Assembly: GCA_018400545.1 (NCBI GenBank)
Contig: JAGYLT010000072.1
Coordinates: forward strand, 1-9,699
Reading direction: 5' to 3'
Length of the DNA: 9,699 nucleotides
Source: Bacteroidales bacterium
GTDB lineage: Bacteria; Bacteroidota; Bacteroidia; Bacteroidales; 4484-276
Below are positions 6,829 through 9,699 of this stretch, one piece after another. The number at the start of each line of letters is the position of its first letter. Within the stretch, counting starts at the first letter, position 1. The position numbers were made by a program, and so were the translations under genes. The notes under the pieces are model-generated. The model was not told the origin of the DNA. It saw only the letters and a program-made list of their open reading frames with translations, and ran no database searches.

Positions 6829-9162
6829 ATGGATTTCAGGATATTGAACATATTATTTGTCTTTTTTTTAGCATCAACCATCAATGGGATTTTGCTGGCT
6901 GATACATATTCGGGTCAATCAGCCGAAATTTTCCAAGTGCAGTTGGCGCCTGAATCTGATAATGATATTAAAGAGGCCATTCAGGGTGACTGTGAGGCAG
7001 ATTTTTCTTTTACCCAGGACAGCACAAATTACAGAACATTTCAGTTTTTGGATGAATCCATCGGAAATATTGATGAGTGGTATTGGGAGTTTGGCGATGG
7101 TAACAACTCCGACGAACCCAACCCGGTGCATGAATATGACAGCCCTGGTATATATCCTGTTTGCCTTACCATTAGTGATAGTGTAGGATCATGCAATGAC
7201 GTCTTTTGCATGGATGTGGAAGTTTATGCCAATGACTGTGAGGCTGATTTTGAATTCGAAGTTTTCCAGGGAGATCCATTTACCATACAGTTTTCAGACC
7301 TCTCTACACCAGAGATTGATCTGTATTTTTGGGTATTTGGTGATGGAACATCCTCAGATGAACAAAATCCCGTTCATACTTACCAGGCTGAGGGTGATTT
7401 TGAGGTATGTTTAGGTATTTTTGATTTAGAAACATCTTGTTTTGACTCCATATGTAAAACTGTTTCTATTCCCTTACAAGCCGAATGTGAAGCCGCATTT
7501 ACTTATGATCAGGACCCGGAAAACCCCTTTTCAGTTAATTTCATGGATGAATCGACCGGAGAGATCGTTTCATGGAACTGGGATTTTGGCGATGGCTCAA
7601 CATCTGATGAGCCCTCCCCCACGCATGTTTTTGCAGAAGAAGGGCTTTTTGGAGTTTGCCTTGAAGTGGTTGATATCACCGGAACTTGCACAAGTTTATA
7701 TTGTGAGGAAATCCTCGTGGAAGCCCCGGAATATTGCACAGCGGATTTTGATTTCGAAGTTATCCCGGATGAGATTCTTACTGTTTCATTTACGGATTTG
7801 TCAGAAGGCCCGGTAAATGCGTGGTCATGGAACTTTGGTGATGGGACAACTTCAACAGCGCAAAATCCCACCCATGTTTATGCCGACACCGGACTTTACA
7901 CGGTTCAGTTACTGGTTTACAATTCCGATTCGTTGAGCTTTTGCAGCGATAGCATCGCAAAGCAGGTGCAGGTTTATGTTGCCATGCCCGAATGTGCGGC
8001 AAATTTTATCATGCACCCCGATTCGGGGGTGAACAAGCCGTTGCTTTACCATTTTCACGATCTTTCCGAAAATCAACCTGATTCATGGCTTTGGGACTTT
8101 GGTGATGGAAATACCTCTACAGCTCAAAATCCTGTGCATCAGTATGAGAATCCCGGTGAATATGAAATCTCGCTAACGGTGACCAAAATAAATCCCTGGG
8201 GCGAAGATTGTGTGGATACAAAATCAGCAAACATGCAAACACCTGATTATTTTCATATCGGTGGATTTATTTATACCGGAAACTTCCCGATCAACAATCC
8301 TGATCCGACCGGTGACACCGCCATTGTTTATCTTTACCGGTATCACGATGATAACAATGTGATGAGTATGGATACATCGGAGGTGACCGAGCTGGGATAT
8401 TTCCACTCCTTGTTTTTACTTGAAGACCATTACCTGATCAAGGTCAGACTCACCAATGGTTCGGCTAATGCACCCTACTTTTTCCCGGCCTATTTTGGCG
8501 ATAAGAAACGCTGGCAACATACGCCGCCATTATTTTTAACCGATACAAGCCACTACGATGTAAACGTTCACCTTGAAGAAATTCCTGATTCAGAAGGAGG
8601 TGTCGGAGCGATTAAAGGAGCCGTTAGCCACCACAGCAGCACCGATGCCCGGATTCCGGCCCACGATTCCCAAATCTTAGTTTTCAACAGCAATGACCAG
8701 GCAGTGGCTTATGCTTACTCCAACGAAAACGGCGAATTTACCTTCGAAAATCTGGCCCTCGGCACCTACACGCTTTACGCCGAATCCACCGGACTGTTCA
8801 CTGAACCGGTCACCATCACACTGGGCGAGACCAATCCCACGGCGTTTGATGTGCAATTAGAATTGTTTGAAACAGATGTTACATCTGTAAATGATCTTGC
8901 AGGAACAGAGCTGGCAAAGCTTGAAGTATTCCCCAACCCGGCCAGCGACAGGATATTTATTGATGCTGAATTATCCGGCGACCTGCTAATTACAATAAAC
9001 GATTTGGCAGGCAGGGAAATTCTTGCTATAAACCGGCAGCAGGCCGACGGTCAGACTGCTATTGATATTTCTGCGCTTACCAAAGGCATCTATTTTTTGC
9101 AGGTATCCTCAATACATTCAGGGTTTAGCGAGGCAGTCAAGTTTGTGAAAGTGGCCCCATAG
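6829..9162 (+). CDS. Five-PKD-domain secreted surface protein with T9SS sorting tail
   Basis: 777 residues, beginning 15 bases after the barrel gene stop, so probably co-transcribed. Residues 1-25 form a signal peptide (ILFVFFLASTINGILLA). Five PKD domains follow at about 55-133, 137-213, 220-297, 303-384 and 389-468, each starting C-x-A-x-F and containing FGDG (W.FGDG in four; WVFGDG in the second) and a PVH/PTH turn. Residues about 476-583 form an unassigned beta-rich module (HIGGFIYTGNFPINN, later YFFPAYFGDKKRW) seen by resemblance in other Bacteroidota PKD proteins. Residues about 592-680 resemble a carboxypeptidase-regulatory/SpaA-like fold (GAIKGAV, NENGEFTFENLALGTYTLYA). Residues 697-777 are a complete T9SS type A sorting domain (LEVFPNPASDRIFID, INDLAGREIL, ALTKGIYFLQV). 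No enzymatic motif was seen; an adhesive or matrix role is likely but unproven. Confidence 0.92.
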   Translation: MDFRILNILFVFFLASTINGILLADTYSGQSAEIFQVQLAPESDNDIKEAIQGDCEADFSFTQDSTNYRTFQFLDESIGNIDEWYWEFGDGNNSDEPNPVHEYDSPGIYPVCLTISDSVGSCNDVFCMDVEVYANDCEADFEFEVFQGDPFTIQFSDLSTPEIDLYFWVFGDGTSSDEQNPVHTYQAEGDFEVCLGIFDLETSCFDSICKTVSIPLQAECEAAFTYDQDPENPFSVNFMDESTGEIVSWNWDFGDGSTSDEPSPTHVFAEEGLFGVCLEVVDITGTCTSLYCEEILVEAPEYCTADFDFEVIPDEILTVSFTDLSEGPVNAWSWNFGDGTTSTAQNPTHVYADTGLYTVQLLVYNSDSLSFCSDSIAKQVQVYVAMPECAANFIMHPDSGVNKPLLYHFHDLSENQPDSWLWDFGDGNTSTAQNPVHQYENPGEYEISLTVTKINPWGEDCVDTKSANMQTPDYFHIGGFIYTGNFPINNPDPTGDTAIVYLYRYHDDNNVMSMDTSEVTELGYFHSLFLLEDHYLIKVRLTNGSANAPYFFPAYFGDKKRWQHTPPLFLTDTSHYDVNVHLEEIPDSEGGVGAIKGAVSHHSSTDARIPAHDSQILVFNSNDQAVAYAYSNENGEFTFENLALGTYTLYAESTGLFTEPVTITLGETNPTAFDVQLELFETDVTSVNDLAGTELAKLEVFPNPASDRIFIDAELSGDLLITINDLAGREILAINRQQADGQTAIDISALTKGIYFLQVSSIHSGFSEAVKFVKVAP
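6991..8232 (+). repeat. Tandem array of five PKD-encoding repeats
   Basis: Five units of roughly 230-250 bp at about 6991-7227, 7237-7467, 7486-7719, 7735-7980 and 7993-8232. The best-conserved DNA is around the FGDG codons, reading TTTGG(C/T)GATGG followed by an ACnTC-rich stretch and AAyCCnr. Units 1-3 share a four-cysteine pattern; units 4 and 5 keep the first Cys and one late Cys but share STAQNP in place of SDEPNP/SDEQNP/SDEPSP. This suggests two sub-families of repeat, 1-3 and 4-5. Confidence 0.85.
8917..9159 (+). other. Complete T9SS type A C-terminal sorting domain
   Basis: Residues 697-777 of the PKD protein show the FPNPASD box, the DLAGRE motif after a beta strand, the DIS...TKGIYFLQV segment and a short final strand ending KFVKVAP. 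In studied Bacteroidota such tails direct transport through the type IX translocon and are removed by the PorU sortase, with the mature protein released or attached to A-LPS. Confidence 0.88.
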
Positions 9163-9342
9163 TTAATGAATGCAAAGCCTGAATACCCCTCGCATTTTAC
9201 CAATATATCTTAACGAATGCAAAATTTTGAATTATCAGGCAACCATTATCCCATCTACTTGTCTTACCTCAAACAACTGATTAGCGCTTAATCAAATTTG
9301 TCATCAAAACACGTATTATTCATTTTTAAATTTTACTTTACT
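9163..9342. other. Intergenic region between the PKD protein gene and the next secreted-protein gene
   Basis: About 180 AT-rich bases with no coding sequence. It contains a near-perfect 14-base direct repeat, TTAATGAATGCAAA (9163-9176) and TTAACGAATGCAAA (9210-9223), spaced 47 bases start to start, and a 10-base palindrome CAAAATTTTG (9220-9229) overlapping the second copy. No stem with a following U-run was found, so no intrinsic terminator is called. No convincing TAnnTTTG box was seen before the ATG at 9343. Confidence 0.5.
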
Positions 9343-9699
9343 ATGAAAAAGTTTTTCTTCCTTTTCTCATTTATCTCTTTGCTCTCGTTTTACTCGTTTG
9401 CTCAGACAGTAACAATTTCAGGAGTTGTTACCGATGTTGATACCGGTGAACCGCTTCCTGACCAGTTTATTTTTATTGCCACGGATTCTACCAATTTTAA
9501 CAGTTATTTTAATATCGTTTTTACAAATGAAGCAGGTGAATACAGCGATACGTTTGAAGTTGATCCGGCACAACCGGAAGGCATGGTTTCCATTTTCACC
9601 TTCGATTGTGTAGGTGAAATATTTCAGGAAGATTTGCCTTATGGCCCGGGTAATTACGAACTGAAAGCTGATTTTCAGATTTGTTGGGAGTTTCAGTTC
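9343..9699 (+). CDS. Secreted protein with carboxypeptidase-regulatory-like N-terminal domain; 3' end beyond window
   Basis: 119 codons open to the window edge. Residues 1-21 are a strong Sec signal peptide (MKKFFFLFSFISLLSFYSFA, cleavage before or after Q). Next is VTISGVVTDVDTGEPLPDQF with TNEAGEYSDTF later, the pattern of a CarboxypepD_reg/SpaA-like beta sandwich that in Bacteroidota often opens SusC-like receptors or multidomain surface proteins. There is no lipobox Cys after the signal, so it is not a lipoprotein. Here G-V-V-T-D-x-D-T-G-E-P-L-P is followed by a diverged strand, and the SusC-specific plug region is not reached, so a receptor cannot be told from a T9SS cargo. It is on the same strand as the sigma cluster, but 180 bases separate them and co-transcription is unproven. 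Confidence 0.85.
   Translation, partial: MKKFFFLFSFISLLSFYSFAQTVTISGVVTDVDTGEPLPDQFIFIATDSTNFNSYFNIVFTNEAGEYSDTFEVDPAQPEGMVSIFTFDCVGEIFQEDLPYGPGNYELKADFQICWEFQF

Noticed and set aside
9343..9699. SusC/TonB-dependent receptor
   Set aside because: The carboxypeptidase-regulatory-like start is compatible, but no TonB box or plug motif is reached before the window ends, so the call is left open.

Overview
The window looks like a chromosomal segment from a member of the Bacteroidota (Bacteroidetes). Three things point there: two secreted proteins carrying complete or partial type IX secretion system (T9SS) sorting tails of the 'PNP...' type, start codons without Shine-Dalgarno sequences but with TAnnTTTG-like -7 boxes upstream, and an ECF sigma factor followed directly by an inner-membrane/outer-membrane-barrel hybrid protein. 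The genus cannot be fixed from the sequence. No RNA genes, insertion sequences, CRISPR arrays or phage genes were seen.

Layout. Positions 1-4275 (minus strand) are one continuous coding region of 1425 codons, cut by the left edge. It encodes a secreted papain-like (C1 family) cysteine peptidase with a long multidomain stalk and the start of a T9SS tail. A 292-bp divergent intergenic region (4276-4567) holds candidate -7 boxes for both directions and two inverted repeats. On the plus strand a tight three-gene cluster follows: an ECF sigma factor (4568-5137), a 558-residue protein with a short cytoplasmic N-terminus, one membrane helix, a long low-complexity linker and a C-terminal outer-membrane beta-barrel (5137-6813, start overlapping the sigma stop by one base), and a 777-residue five-PKD-domain surface protein with a T9SS tail (6829-9162). 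After 180 bp of non-coding DNA a further secreted-protein gene starts at 9343 and runs off the right edge.

How the genes may work together (inference). The sigma factor and the barrel hybrid are probably co-translated. The hybrid has the topology expected of an anti-sigma factor that reaches physically from cytoplasm to outer membrane, so it could transmit a surface or envelope state to the sigma factor in a single polypeptide. The PKD protein in the same cluster, and perhaps the divergently transcribed peptidase, are candidate outputs or surface partners. This sigma-hybrid-PKD cluster is the most interesting system in the window.
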